From Sphaerisporangium krabiense (GTDB taxonomy: Bacteria; Actinomycetota; Actinomycetes; Streptosporangiales; Streptosporangiaceae): a DNA stretch of 47,500 nt. Location of the stretch: positions 1-47,500 of the forward strand of contig NZ_JACHBR010000002.1 of the NCBI RefSeq assembly GCF_014200435.1, in the 5' to 3' direction. How positions within the stretch are numbered: the stretch's first letter is position 1; every line of letters starts with the position of its first letter. Shown in pieces: positions 9,260-17,259 of this stretch. Both the position numbers and the translations under genes were made by a program. The notes under the pieces were generated by a model that was not told where the DNA came from, ran no database searches, and saw only the letters and a program-made list of their open reading frames with translations.

Positions 9260-10066
9260 TCAGACCCGGCAGAGGATCTCGCCGTGCAGGACCGCGAACC
9301 AGCCGTCCTCGGCCGCGCCCCAGGCGCGCCAGGCGTCCGCGATGCGTTCCAGGTCGGCGCGGGTGGCCAGGCCGTGCGCGATGGCCTGGTCCGCCATGGC
9401 GGAGGAGGTGACGCGCTCGGCCCACAGCCCGCTCCACCAGGCGCGCTCCTCCGGGGTGGCGAAGCACCATGACGAGCCGGTCGCGGTGACGTCGGTGAAC
9501 CCGGCCCGGCGCGCCCACGAGAGCAGCCGGCGGCCGGCGTCGGGTTCGCCGCCGTTGGCGCGCGCCACCCGGTGGTACAGCTCCTGCCACTCGTCCAGGC
9601 CGGGGGACGAGGGGTACCACGTGAACGTGGCGTAGTCGGAGTCCCGCGCGGCGACGATCCCGCCGGGGGCGCACACCCGGCGCATCGCGGCCAGCGCCTC
9701 CACCGGATCGGCCAGGTGCTGGAGCACCTGGTGGGCGTGCACGACGTCGAAGGACCCGTCGGCGTAGGGCAGCCGGTACACGTCGGCGACCTCGCAGCGC
9801 ACGTCCGCGAGCCCCCGCTCCGACATCAGCTCCCCGGCTCGCGCCACGACGTCCTGCGCGGTGTCGATCGCCGTGACGGGCCCCGGCGCGACGATCGCGG
9901 CGAGGTCCGCCGTGATGGTCCCCGGCCCGCATCCGACGTCGAGCAGCGACATGCCGGACCGCAGGTGCGGCAGCAGGTACGCGGCCGAGTTGTCCGCCGT
10001 GCGCCAGGTGTGGGAGCGCAGTACGGACGCGTGATGACCATGGGTGTAAACGGCGGGCGACGACAT
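9260..10066 (-). CDS. Class I SAM-dependent methyltransferase
   Basis: 268 residues. Motif I is LLDVGCGPGTIT at about residues 42-53, followed by an acidic strand end (AIDTA) for the SAM ribose hydroxyls, and VVHAHQVLQHLADPVEAL as the motif-IV region. The pattern is that of UbiE/Methyltransf_11-type small-molecule methyltransferases; the substrate is unknown. A YxHGHH start followed by SHTWRTADNSAAYLLPHL is typical of an actinobacterial subgroup. ATG 10066 has GAGGAGG nine bases upstream; an overlapping TTG at 10075 is too close to that site. Convergent with rlmN, leaving 9 bases between stops. Confidence 0.85.
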   Translation of the reverse strand: MSSPAVYTHGHHASVLRSHTWRTADNSAAYLLPHLRSGMSLLDVGCGPGTITADLAAIVAPGPVTAIDTAQDVVARAGELMSERGLADVRCEVADVYRLPYADGSFDVVHAHQVLQHLADPVEALAAMRRVCAPGGIVAARDSDYATFTWYPSSPGLDEWQELYHRVARANGGEPDAGRRLLSWARRAGFTDVTATGSSWCFATPEERAWWSGLWAERVTSSAMADQAIAHGLATRADLERIADAWRAWGAAEDGWFAVLHGEILCRV

Positions 10067-10201
10067 GGCGACCAACCTCCTCGTGGGGTCAACTACGGGG
10101 AAGCCTATTCCGCTGTTCAGTATTTGAGCGAATATGTCTTGAAATGTAAGACGCGGGTAGGCGTAGTGGAGCCCGCAGAAGGAGGGTGGCGGAGGGCCCG
10201 G

Positions 10202-10888
10202 CTACGGCCTCGTGCGGCGCAGGCGCACGTAGACGAGCAGCGCCGCGGCGCACCAGGCGAGGGTGACGGCGGCGAGGCCCGGCAGCGAGGCGGTCAGGAA
10301 GGACGGCTCTCCCGCGGCGCGGATCCAGCTGATCAGCGGCACGGTCAGCCAGATCACGGGGGCCAGGCTGATCAGCAGCATCGCGACGTAGACGCCGAGC
10401 ATGACGAGCGTCGAGGTCGCCTGGTCGCGCAGGATCGGGCGGCTGGACAGCGCGCCGAGCGCGAGCCCGGTGATCAGCGACAGCGCGTGCAGGGCCAGCC
10501 CGCCGAGCATGGCCGAACCCCCGGGCATCGCGGCGAAGCCGACGCCGAGCGGCACGAGCACCGCGATGGCGGCGAGCACGACGTTGACCGCGGCCGAGGC
10601 GAGCAGGCCGCTCGACACCTCGCGGCCGGGCCGTCCCACGGCCGTCACCGAGATCAGCCGCTGGACGTCCGGCTCGGTGTCGAGCAGGCCGCGCGTCGCC
10701 CAGGCGAAGACCGGGACGAGCAGCGCGGCCGAGTCGCCGTAGGAGGAGAGCTCGTGACCGGCCAGGACCCGCGTCGAGTACAGGATGATGAGGATGGCGA
10801 GCAGGCCCACGAACGGCTGGACGATCCGGTGCGACCGCAGGTACGCGTTGATCTTGAACCGGACGAGCGACAGGGTCGGCTTCATCAC
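10202..10888 (-). CDS. ABC transporter permease-like membrane protein
   Basis: A 228-residue hydrophobic protein with about six predicted membrane helices, preceded by a basic N-terminus (VRFKINAYLRSHRIVQPFVG) of the kind seen in ABC-2-like permeases. No catalytic motif. Lies 47 bases downstream of the ATP-binding gene on the same strand, so the pair probably forms an exporter or a drug/peptide resistance transporter. Substrate unknown. Confidence 0.7.
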   Translation of the reverse strand: MMKPTLSLVRFKINAYLRSHRIVQPFVGLLAILIILYSTRVLAGHELSSYGDSAALLVPVFAWATRGLLDTEPDVQRLISVTAVGRPGREVSSGLLASAAVNVVLAAIAVLVPLGVGFAAMPGGSAMLGGLALHALSLITGLALGALSSRPILRDQATSTLVMLGVYVAMLLISLAPVIWLTVPLISWIRAAGEPSFLTASLPGLAAVTLAWCAAALLVYVRLRRTRP

Positions 10889-10935
10889 GCTGCTCCGGGG
10901 TGGGCGGGGGGTGTCATGGGCGGGTCAGGGGCCTG

Positions 10936-11805
10936 TCATGGACGCAGGCGCGCGTCGTAGCCGTCGGCGCGGAGCCTGCGCGCCACGGTCTCGGCCTCGC
11001 CGGCGTCGACGAGCACCTCGATGACCGTTTTGCCGGACACATCCCCGGACACATTCCCGGACGCGGCCGGCGCCTCCTCCGGCGGTGAGAGGGTCGCCGT
11101 CCCCGAGGCGCGCACGGCGTGCTCGCCGAGGCCCGCGGGGTGGGGGAGCGCGGCGTGCCCGCCGGGGCGCGGATCGGGGGAGGCCGTCGGAGGCGTCTCG
11201 TCGGCCGAAAGGACTCGGACGGCATTGTGCTCGACGGCCAGCCGGGTCAGCCCGGGATACTCCGCGAGGCCGCTCTGGTGGTCGCTGACCACCACGATGC
11301 CCCCGCCCGCCGCGACCTCCTCGATGATGCGCGGCAGCTCGGCGCGGGTCTGGGCGTCAAGGCCGGAGAACGGCTCGTCCATGACCAGCAGCCCCGGCGG
11401 GGCCAGCAGGGCCTGGGCCAGCCCCACCTTGTGGGCGCTGCCCTTGGACAGGTCGCCGAGCGGCACGTCCAGCAGCGGCGCCATGCCGAGGCGCTCCGCC
11501 CAGGGCGCGATCGCCGAGGCGGGAACGCCCCGGACCGCGGCCATCTGCGACAGATAGGCGCTGACCGTGAACGGCTGTTCGACGGGGAAGATCTCGGGGG
11601 CGTACCCGACGACCGGGGGACGGCCGGAGACCGTTCCGCGGGTGGGGCGCGTCGTGCCGGCCAGCAGACGCAGCAGCGTCGACTTCCCGGCGCCGTTGCG
11701 GCCCGTGACCTCGGCGACCGTGCCGGGGGGCAGGTCGAGACGCACGTCGTGCAGCACCCAGGGGGCGCGGCGGGCGTAGCGGAAGGAAAGGTTCGCAAGC
11801 CGCAT
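10936..11805 (-). CDS. ABC transporter ATP-binding protein
   Basis: 289 residues. Walker A is GRNGAGKST (35-43). The signature motif is an unusual LSKGSAHKV in place of LSGGQ. Walker B LLVMDEPFSGLD is followed by the switch His in VVVSDHQSG. The first ~200 residues are the ATPase. The remaining ~90 residues are a Pro/Gly/Ala-rich linker with a small GNVSGDVSGK repeat and a final alpha-beta segment ending in DARLRP. The LSKGS variant occurs in ABC-2-type exporters paired with small permeases. ATG 11805 has no Shine-Dalgarno; a TAAGCT -10-like hexamer a few bases upstream suggests a very short leader. Confidence 0.88.
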   Translation of the reverse strand: MRLANLSFRYARRAPWVLHDVRLDLPPGTVAEVTGRNGAGKSTLLRLLAGTTRPTRGTVSGRPPVVGYAPEIFPVEQPFTVSAYLSQMAAVRGVPASAIAPWAERLGMAPLLDVPLGDLSKGSAHKVGLAQALLAPPGLLVMDEPFSGLDAQTRAELPRIIEEVAAGGGIVVVSDHQSGLAEYPGLTRLAVEHNAVRVLSADETPPTASPDPRPGGHAALPHPAGLGEHAVRASGTATLSPPEEAPAASGNVSGDVSGKTVIEVLVDAGEAETVARRLRADGYDARLRP

Positions 11806-11915
11806 AGATCACAGAGCTTACCCCGGTCGGCTTACTTTCTGGATTTCCAGCAGTCATGGCCGGAAAATGGGAAAGACGAGACGGATGCGGGGGCTGTGAA
11901 CCGGGAGGACGCGGC

Positions 11916-12650
11916 TTGAACCGCTTTCCACGTGTGCTTGCGGTACGCACCGGATACGACCCGGATCAGGTCGACGCCCTGATCCGCCGTATCGAGGCGA
12001 CTCTTGGCAGAGGAACGCTGGAGGGTCCGCCGGTGACACCCGACGAGATACGCATGGCGGGCTTCACGGTCAGGCGGGGCGGCTACAACGAGCTGGCGGT
12101 CGACTACGCGCTCGACGCCTTCCTGGTGGCCGTGGAGACGCTGCCCGCGCGCCCCGCCGCGCCGGCCGCGGAGCCCTGGCCGACGAGCGGGACGGTGCGT
12201 CCTGGGCCCCCTCAGGCCGCCCCCACGCCGCACGGCTTCCCGTACGCCGGGCCGATCGGCGCGAGGGCGGTGGACCCGGCCGAGGAGGACGCGCCCACCC
12301 TGCCCGGGATGCCGGCCCAGCGGGTCCCGCCGCCCGGGGCCGCCCCCGAAGGGCCGGCGACATGGCTGGAGGCGCAGGCCGCGCGGGTCGAGCGGGTGCT
12401 GTTCCGTGCGGGCAGGCTCGGCGCGGGGTACGACGAGGACCAGGTGGACGTCTTCCTCGACCGCGTGGTGGCGACGCTGCGCGGCACGACCGACCGGCCG
12501 CTCACCGGCGACCAGGTGCGGGCGGCGAGGTTCGACACCGTCATGTTCAGGCCCGGCTACGCCGTGGTCGAGGTGGACGCGTTCCTGGCCGAGGTCGCGG
12601 GCGTCCTCGACCGTCCGGCCGCGCAGGCTCAGCGCGTACCCCAGGAGTAG
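11916..12650 (+). CDS. Protein with two DivIVA-type repeats
   Basis: About 244 residues. Two copies of a short DivIVA-like module flank a Pro-rich linker. Copy 1 (about residues 10-75) has YDPDQVDALIRRIEATL, then VTPDEIRMAGFTVRRGGYNELAVDYALDAF. Copy 2 (about 165-235) has YDEDQVDVFLDRVVATL, then LTGDQVRAARFDTVMFRPGYAVVEVDAFL. DivIVA modules bind curved membrane or organise polar growth and division in actinobacteria, but this short double-module type has no assigned role that I know of. Start: TTG 11916 has GGGAGG seven bases upstream. An ATG at 11856 lacks any site and adds a Cys/Gly-rich stretch. Its end overlaps the convergent Lrp gene by 22 bases. Confidence 0.78.
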   Translation: MNRFPRVLAVRTGYDPDQVDALIRRIEATLGRGTLEGPPVTPDEIRMAGFTVRRGGYNELAVDYALDAFLVAVETLPARPAAPAAEPWPTSGTVRPGPPQAAPTPHGFPYAGPIGARAVDPAEEDAPTLPGMPAQRVPPPGAAPEGPATWLEAQAARVERVLFRAGRLGAGYDEDQVDVFLDRVVATLRGTTDRPLTGDQVRAARFDTVMFRPGYAVVEVDAFLAEVAGVLDRPAAQAQRVPQE

Positions 12651-13132
12651 GTCTGTTTGCGAAGCTTGAGGTAGACGAACGTCTCGGTGGCGCGGACGGT
12701 GGGGATGGCGCGGATCTTGCCGAGGATCTCCAGCAGGTGCGAGTCGCCCTCGCAGACGACCTCGACCATGATGTCCAGCGACCCCGCCGTCAGCACCACG
12801 TAGTCGATCTCGGCGATGGACGACAGGTTGTCGGCGACGGTCTCCAGGTCGCCCTCGCACTTGATGCCGATCATCGCCTGGCGGGGGAAGCCGAGCGTGA
12901 GCGGGTCGGTGACCGCGACGATCTGCATCACCCCGGTGTCCAGGAGCCGCTGGACGCGCTGGCGCACGGCGGCCTCCGACAGGCCCACCGCCTTGCCGAT
13001 CGCGGCGTACGGCTTGCGGCCGTCCTCCTGCAGTTCCTCGATGATGCGCTTGGAGATATCGTCCAGCACCACGGGAGCGGACCGGCCGTCCTGGTGGTTG
13101 TTGTCCCGTCGCGCTTTCGGCGGCGTGGTCAT
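12629..13132 (-). CDS. Lrp/AsnC-family transcriptional regulator
   Basis: 167 residues: an N-terminal helix-turn-helix (LDDISKRIIEELQEDGRKPYAAIGKAVGLSEAAVRQRVQRL, in the first half) and a C-terminal RAM ligand domain ending in LKLRKQTYSWGTR. Such regulators sense amino acids or related amines as multimers. It is divergent from the polyamine catabolism genes and very probably controls them and itself through the palindrome at 13247-13280. ATG 13132 has GGGAGG nine bases upstream. Longer in-frame starts up to 13258 would translate an Arg/Pro-rich leader. Confidence 0.92.
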   Translation of the reverse strand: MTTPPKARRDNNHQDGRSAPVVLDDISKRIIEELQEDGRKPYAAIGKAVGLSEAAVRQRVQRLLDTGVMQIVAVTDPLTLGFPRQAMIGIKCEGDLETVADNLSSIAEIDYVVLTAGSLDIMVEVVCEGDSHLLEILGKIRAIPTVRATETFVYLKLRKQTYSWGTR

Positions 13133-13237
13133 CTCCGTGCGTCCTCCCTGCCCGCGTCCCGCTACAGCGAGCCGGTTACGGGGCCGTTCCGGCGGTGTTG
13201 CCGTTCTGGTGCGACATGCTGTCAGCTTGGCGCGCCC

Positions 13238-13243
13238 TGTCAA
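13238..13243 (-). promoter_or_regulatory. Candidate -35 of the Lrp/AsnC gene
   Basis: Minus-strand TTGACA, a perfect -35 consensus, about 105 bases before the regulator start. The -10 is weak (GCATGT at 13214-13219). It abuts the palindrome at 13247-13280, so binding there could autoregulate. Confidence 0.35.
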
Positions 13244-13246
13244 GCG

Positions 13247-13280
13247 ATTTCGTAGCAATTTGATATATTCGCGACGAAAT
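13247..13280. promoter_or_regulatory. Lrp/AsnC operator over the aldehyde dehydrogenase promoter
   Basis: Arms ATTTCGTAGC (13247-13256) and GCGACGAAAT (13271-13280) match at 9 of 10 positions as an inverted repeat. The AT-rich 14-base centre contains TATATT (13264-13269), a good -10 for the rightward operon. The long, AT-rich, imperfect palindrome in a divergent intergenic region is typical of Lrp-family sites. That this regulator binds it is inferred. Confidence 0.6.
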
Positions 13281-13348
13281 CCCTTGTCGTGGCGACGGGC
13301 ACCTGTCAGAGTCGCGACAACTCAGCCCACTACGAGGAGGTCAGGGCG

Positions 13349-14782
13349 TTGACCACCCGTCTGAAGAACTTCGTCAACGGCGAGCTCGTGGACGTCAGGA
13401 GCGGCCGCTTCTCCGATGTCGTCGACCCCAGCACCGGTGAGGCCTACCTTGAGGCGCCGGTGTCCGGTCAGGAGGACGTCGACGCGGCCTACGCCGCGGC
13501 GGTGGCCGCGTTCGAGTCGTGGGGACAGGCGACGCCGGGCGAGCGGGCCGGGTACCTGCTGAGGATCGCCGACGCCATCGAGGCGCGGGCGGACGAGCTG
13601 GTCGAGGCCGAGTGCCGGAACACCGGCAAGCCCCGGGCGCGCATGGCGGAGGACGAGATCCCGCCCGCGGCCGACCACTTCCGCTTCTTCGCCGGCGCCG
13701 CCCGCACGCTGGAGGGACCGACCTCGGCGGAGTTCCTCGCCGACCACACCTCGGTCATCCGCCACGAGCCGATCGGCGTCATCGGCCAGGTCACCCCGTG
13801 GAACTACCCGCTCATGATGGCGGTGTGGAAGATCGCCCCGGCGCTGGCCGCGGGCAACACGGTGGTGCTCAAGCCGTCCGACACCACGCCGGTCTCGACG
13901 CTGAAGATGGCCGAGATCATCGGCGGCGTCCTTCCCCCGGGCGTGTTCAACGTCGTCGCCGGCGACCGCGAGACCGGCGCGCTCGTCGTGGGCCACCCCG
14001 CGGCGTCCATGGTGGCGATCACCGGCTCGGTCGGCGCGGGCATGCAGGTCGCGAGGTCCGCGGCCGACGACGTCAAGCGCGTGCACCTGGAGCTCGGCGG
14101 CAAGGCCCCGGTCGTGGTCTTCGACGACGTCAAGGACATCGCCGCCGTCGCCGAGGCGATCGCGGGCGCGGGCTACTACAACGCCGGCCAGGACTGCACG
14201 GCGGCCTGCCGCGTCCTGGTCCACGAGAGCATCCACGAGCCGTTCGCGGCGGCGCTCGCCGAGGCGGCCGCGGCCACCAGGACCGGCCCCTACGGCGACG
14301 AGGACGCCTACTACGGCCCGCTGAACAACGCCGCCCAGCTCGCCCGCGTCGAGGGCTTCCTGGAGCGCACCCCGGGCCACGCGAAGGTCCTCGCCGGCGG
14401 CAAGCGCGTCGGAGACAAGGGCTACCTGTTCGAGCCGACCGTCGTGGACGGCCTGCGCCAGGACGACGAGATGATCCAGACCGAGGTGTTCGGCCCGGTC
14501 ATCACCATCCAGACCTTCAGCGACGAGGCCGACGCCCTCGCCAAGGCGAACGACGTCAAGTACGGCCTGTCGGCGTCGGTGTGGACCTCCGACCACGGCC
14601 GGGCGATGCGCCTGTCGCGGCGGCTGGACTTCGGCGTGGTCTGGGTGAACACCCACATCCCGTTCGTGTCGGAGATGCCGCACGGCGGCTTCAAGCACTC
14701 CGGGTACGGCAAGGACCTGTCGGTCTTCAGCCTGCACGACTACAGCCGGGTCAAGCACGTCATGCACTACATCGGCGAATGA
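13349..14782 (+). CDS. Gamma-aminobutyraldehyde dehydrogenase
   Basis: 477 residues, the usual length for this family. NAD-dependent aldehyde dehydrogenase with the general base in LELGGKAP (Glu248) and the nucleophile in GQDCTAACR (Cys283), plus PWNYPLMMAVWKIAPALAAGNTVVLKPS. Among ALDHs the GQDCTAACR context and the neighbours point to the PatD/Prr type, which oxidises 4-aminobutanal from putrescine to GABA. TTG 13349 is the start because GAGGAGG lies eight bases upstream and the fold begins right after it. First gene of the polyamine operon, 57 bases before potA. Likely under the Lrp/AsnC regulator. Confidence 0.9.
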   Translation: MTTRLKNFVNGELVDVRSGRFSDVVDPSTGEAYLEAPVSGQEDVDAAYAAAVAAFESWGQATPGERAGYLLRIADAIEARADELVEAECRNTGKPRARMAEDEIPPAADHFRFFAGAARTLEGPTSAEFLADHTSVIRHEPIGVIGQVTPWNYPLMMAVWKIAPALAAGNTVVLKPSDTTPVSTLKMAEIIGGVLPPGVFNVVAGDRETGALVVGHPAASMVAITGSVGAGMQVARSAADDVKRVHLELGGKAPVVVFDDVKDIAAVAEAIAGAGYYNAGQDCTAACRVLVHESIHEPFAAALAEAAAATRTGPYGDEDAYYGPLNNAAQLARVEGFLERTPGHAKVLAGGKRVGDKGYLFEPTVVDGLRQDDEMIQTEVFGPVITIQTFSDEADALAKANDVKYGLSASVWTSDHGRAMRLSRRLDFGVVWVNTHIPFVSEMPHGGFKHSGYGKDLSVFSLHDYSRVKHVMHYIGE

Positions 14783-14839
14783 CCGGCGCGTCGTCCACGG
14801 CAGCGGCGCGCGGGTGAGAACAGACAGGAACGGCCTGGT

Positions 14840-16018
14840 ATGACCGATACCCAGGCGGGCAAGGAGACGGTCGCCCCGCGCGCCCCCGGCTCCTCCCCGG
14901 TGCCCGCCATCGAGCTCGACGGAGTCGTCAAGGAATACACCGCGCACGGTGAGGTGGTGCGGGCGGTCAAGGGCGTGAGCCTGTCGATCGCCCAGGGAGA
15001 GTTCTTCTCCATGCTCGGCCCGTCCGGCTGCGGCAAGACCACCACCATGCGCATGATCGCCGGGTTCGAGGAACCGTCCCGGGGAACCGTGCGGCTGCAC
15101 GGGCAGGACGTCACCGACGTGCCGCCCAACAGGCGCGACGTGAACATGGTCTTCCAGTCCTACGCGCTGTTCCCTCACATGAACGTGTGGGAGAACGTCG
15201 CCTTCGGGTTGCGGCGCAAGCGCGTGCCGGAGGAGGAGATCAAGCGGCGCGTCGGCGAGATGCTGGAGATCGTCGACCTCGCCGGCCGCGAGAAGCGGCG
15301 GCCCCGGCAGATGTCGGGCGGCCAGCAGCAGCGCGTGGCCCTGGCCCGCGCCCTGGTGAACAACCCGCGGGCGCTGCTGCTGGACGAGCCGCTCGGCGCG
15401 CTGGACCTCAAGCTGCGCCAGGCGATGCAGATGGAGCTGAAGCGCATCCAGCGTGAGGTCGGCATCACCTTCGTCTACGTGACCCACGACCAGAACGAGG
15501 CGCTCACCATGAGCGACCGCATCGCCGTCATGAACGACGGCCTCGTCGAGCAGCTCGCGGGCCCGCGGGAGATCTACGAGCGGCCCGCGACCACCTTCGT
15601 CGCCGGGTTCATCGGGACCTCCAACCTGCTGAGCGGCACGGCCGCCGAGGTCAGCGGCGGCACCGCGGTCCTCAGGGTCGGGGACGGGCAGCGCGTGCTG
15701 GTCCCGGTCGACGGCGGCACCCGCGAGGGCGGAACGGTCGAGGTGACCGTCCGGCCGGAGAAGATCAGGATCACCCACGACGAGCCCGGGAGCGACGTCA
15801 GCGCCGTGCGGGGCGTGGTGTCGGAGGTCGTCTACCTCGGCACCTACAACAGCTACGCCGTGAACCTGGCGAGCGGCGCCGAGTTCACGGTCTTCGAGCA
15901 GAACGCCAGGGACAGCAGCATCACGGCGGAACGCGGCCAGACCGTGTGGCTGTCATGGCAGCCGCAGCACTCGTACGCGATCGGAAGTCGAGCGTCGCAT
16001 GACCAGCCCTCCGCCTGA
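14840..16018 (+). CDS. potA: Spermidine/putrescine ABC transporter ATPase
   Basis: 392 residues. Walker A GPSGCGKTT (60-68), signature MSGGQQQRVALARAL, Walker B LLLDEPLGALD, switch His in VTHDQNEAL. A C-terminal TOBE-type domain (about 290-390) is typical of the PotA/UgpC class. Powers import through PotB and PotC. The substrate is assigned from the adjoining dehydrogenase and oxidase. Its end overlaps the potD start by 20 bases, indicating coupled translation. Confidence 0.92.
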   Translation: MTDTQAGKETVAPRAPGSSPVPAIELDGVVKEYTAHGEVVRAVKGVSLSIAQGEFFSMLGPSGCGKTTTMRMIAGFEEPSRGTVRLHGQDVTDVPPNRRDVNMVFQSYALFPHMNVWENVAFGLRRKRVPEEEIKRRVGEMLEIVDLAGREKRRPRQMSGGQQQRVALARALVNNPRALLLDEPLGALDLKLRQAMQMELKRIQREVGITFVYVTHDQNEALTMSDRIAVMNDGLVEQLAGPREIYERPATTFVAGFIGTSNLLSGTAAEVSGGTAVLRVGDGQRVLVPVDGGTREGGTVEVTVRPEKIRITHDEPGSDVSAVRGVVSEVVYLGTYNSYAVNLASGAEFTVFEQNARDSSITAERGQTVWLSWQPQHSYAIGSRASHDQPSA

Positions 16019-17255
16019 CCCCGCCTTGCTCCGCGGGCTGACGCGGCCCCGCCTCGGCGGCCCGACCCGGCGGCAGGTCTTCCGCGCGGCGGGCCTGTCC
16101 GCCGCGGCCCTCGCCCTGTCCGCCTGCAGCATCCCCGGCCGCAAGGCCGCCGCCACGCCGCAGAAGGACGCCGTCGCGTCCTACTGGGCGGGCAAGAAGC
16201 GGAACGGCGTGCTGCGCTGGGCGAACTGGCCGTTGTACATCGACAAGGACGGCAAGCGCTATCCGACCATAGAGGCGTTCACCAAGGACACCGGCATCCA
16301 GGTCACCTACCAGGAGGCCATCCAGGAGATGCCCACCTGGTTCGGCAAGATCCAGCCGCAGCTCGGCGCAGGTCAGGACATCGGGTTCGACCTGATGGTG
16401 ATGACCAACAGCCTGCAGCTCACCAAGGCGATGGAGCTCGGCTACCTCGCTCCGATCGACCACTCCAAACTGCCGAACTTCGCGGCCAACGTGGGCGCGA
16501 AGTTCAAGAACCCGGCGTACGACCCGGGCAACGCCTTCACGGTGCCCTGGCAGTCGGGCCTGACCGGCATCGCCTACAACCCCAAGTACGTCGACGGGGA
16601 GATCACCAGCATCGAGGAGCTGTGGAACCCCAAGTACAAGGGCAAGGTCGGCATGATGTCCGACTCCCAGGAGCTCGGGAACTTCGGGATGTTCGCCGTC
16701 GGCGTCGATCCGGACAAGTCCGGTAAGGCGGACTGGGAGAAGGCCGGGAAGAGGCTCCAGGAGCAGCGCGACGCCGGGCTCGTCCGCAAGTACTACGAGA
16801 ACGACTACGTGGACGCGCTGGCCCGCGGCGACGTCTGGCTGACCATGGCCTGGTCGGGCGACATCTACCAGCAGATCGCCGAGGGCCGGGACCTGAAGTT
16901 CGTCGTCCCCCGCGAGGGCGGCTCGATCTGGACCGACAACATGTGCATCCCCATGACGGCGCGCAACCCGGTCGACGCCCTGGCCCTGATGGACTACGTG
17001 TACCGGCCGAAGATCGCCGCCGCGCTCGCCGAGTACATCACCTACATCACCCCCGTGCCCTCGACGCAGGCCATCGTCAGGGAGGAGGCGGCCGCGGCCA
17101 CCGGCGAGGACAAGGAGGCGCTGGAGCTGATGGCGAACAGCCCGCTGATCTACCCCTCCGACGCCGACCTCGCCAGGACCCGGTCGTTCAAGACCCTCTC
17201 GGACGCCGAGGAGAAGGTCTACGAAGGCATCTTCCAGCCGATCTCCCAGGGCTAG
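15999..17255 (+). CDS. potD: Polyamine-binding lipoprotein of the ABC transporter
   Basis: A 418-residue extracytoplasmic solute-binding protein of the PotD/PotF class. The N-terminus combines a twin-arginine motif (RRQVF, Arg24-Arg25) with a lipobox LSAC at Cys43, so it is probably exported folded by Tat and then lipid-anchored. LRWANWPLYIDKD and FTKDTGIQVTYQEAIQ are PotD-like. The ATG at 15999 lies inside the end of potA and has GGAAG upstream. Followed after 4 bases by potB. Confidence 0.9.
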   Translation: MTSPPPDPALLRGLTRPRLGGPTRRQVFRAAGLSAAALALSACSIPGRKAAATPQKDAVASYWAGKKRNGVLRWANWPLYIDKDGKRYPTIEAFTKDTGIQVTYQEAIQEMPTWFGKIQPQLGAGQDIGFDLMVMTNSLQLTKAMELGYLAPIDHSKLPNFAANVGAKFKNPAYDPGNAFTVPWQSGLTGIAYNPKYVDGEITSIEELWNPKYKGKVGMMSDSQELGNFGMFAVGVDPDKSGKADWEKAGKRLQEQRDAGLVRKYYENDYVDALARGDVWLTMAWSGDIYQQIAEGRDLKFVVPREGGSIWTDNMCIPMTARNPVDALALMDYVYRPKIAAALAEYITYITPVPSTQAIVREEAAAATGEDKEALELMANSPLIYPSDADLARTRSFKTLSDAEEKVYEGIFQPISQG

Positions 17256-17259
17256 GACC

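Noticed and set aside
13322..15778. 818-codon minus-strand frame across the dehydrogenase and potA
   Set aside because: Composed of Val/Asp/His/Gly/Arg runs mirroring the real genes on the plus strand, which have full catalytic motifs.
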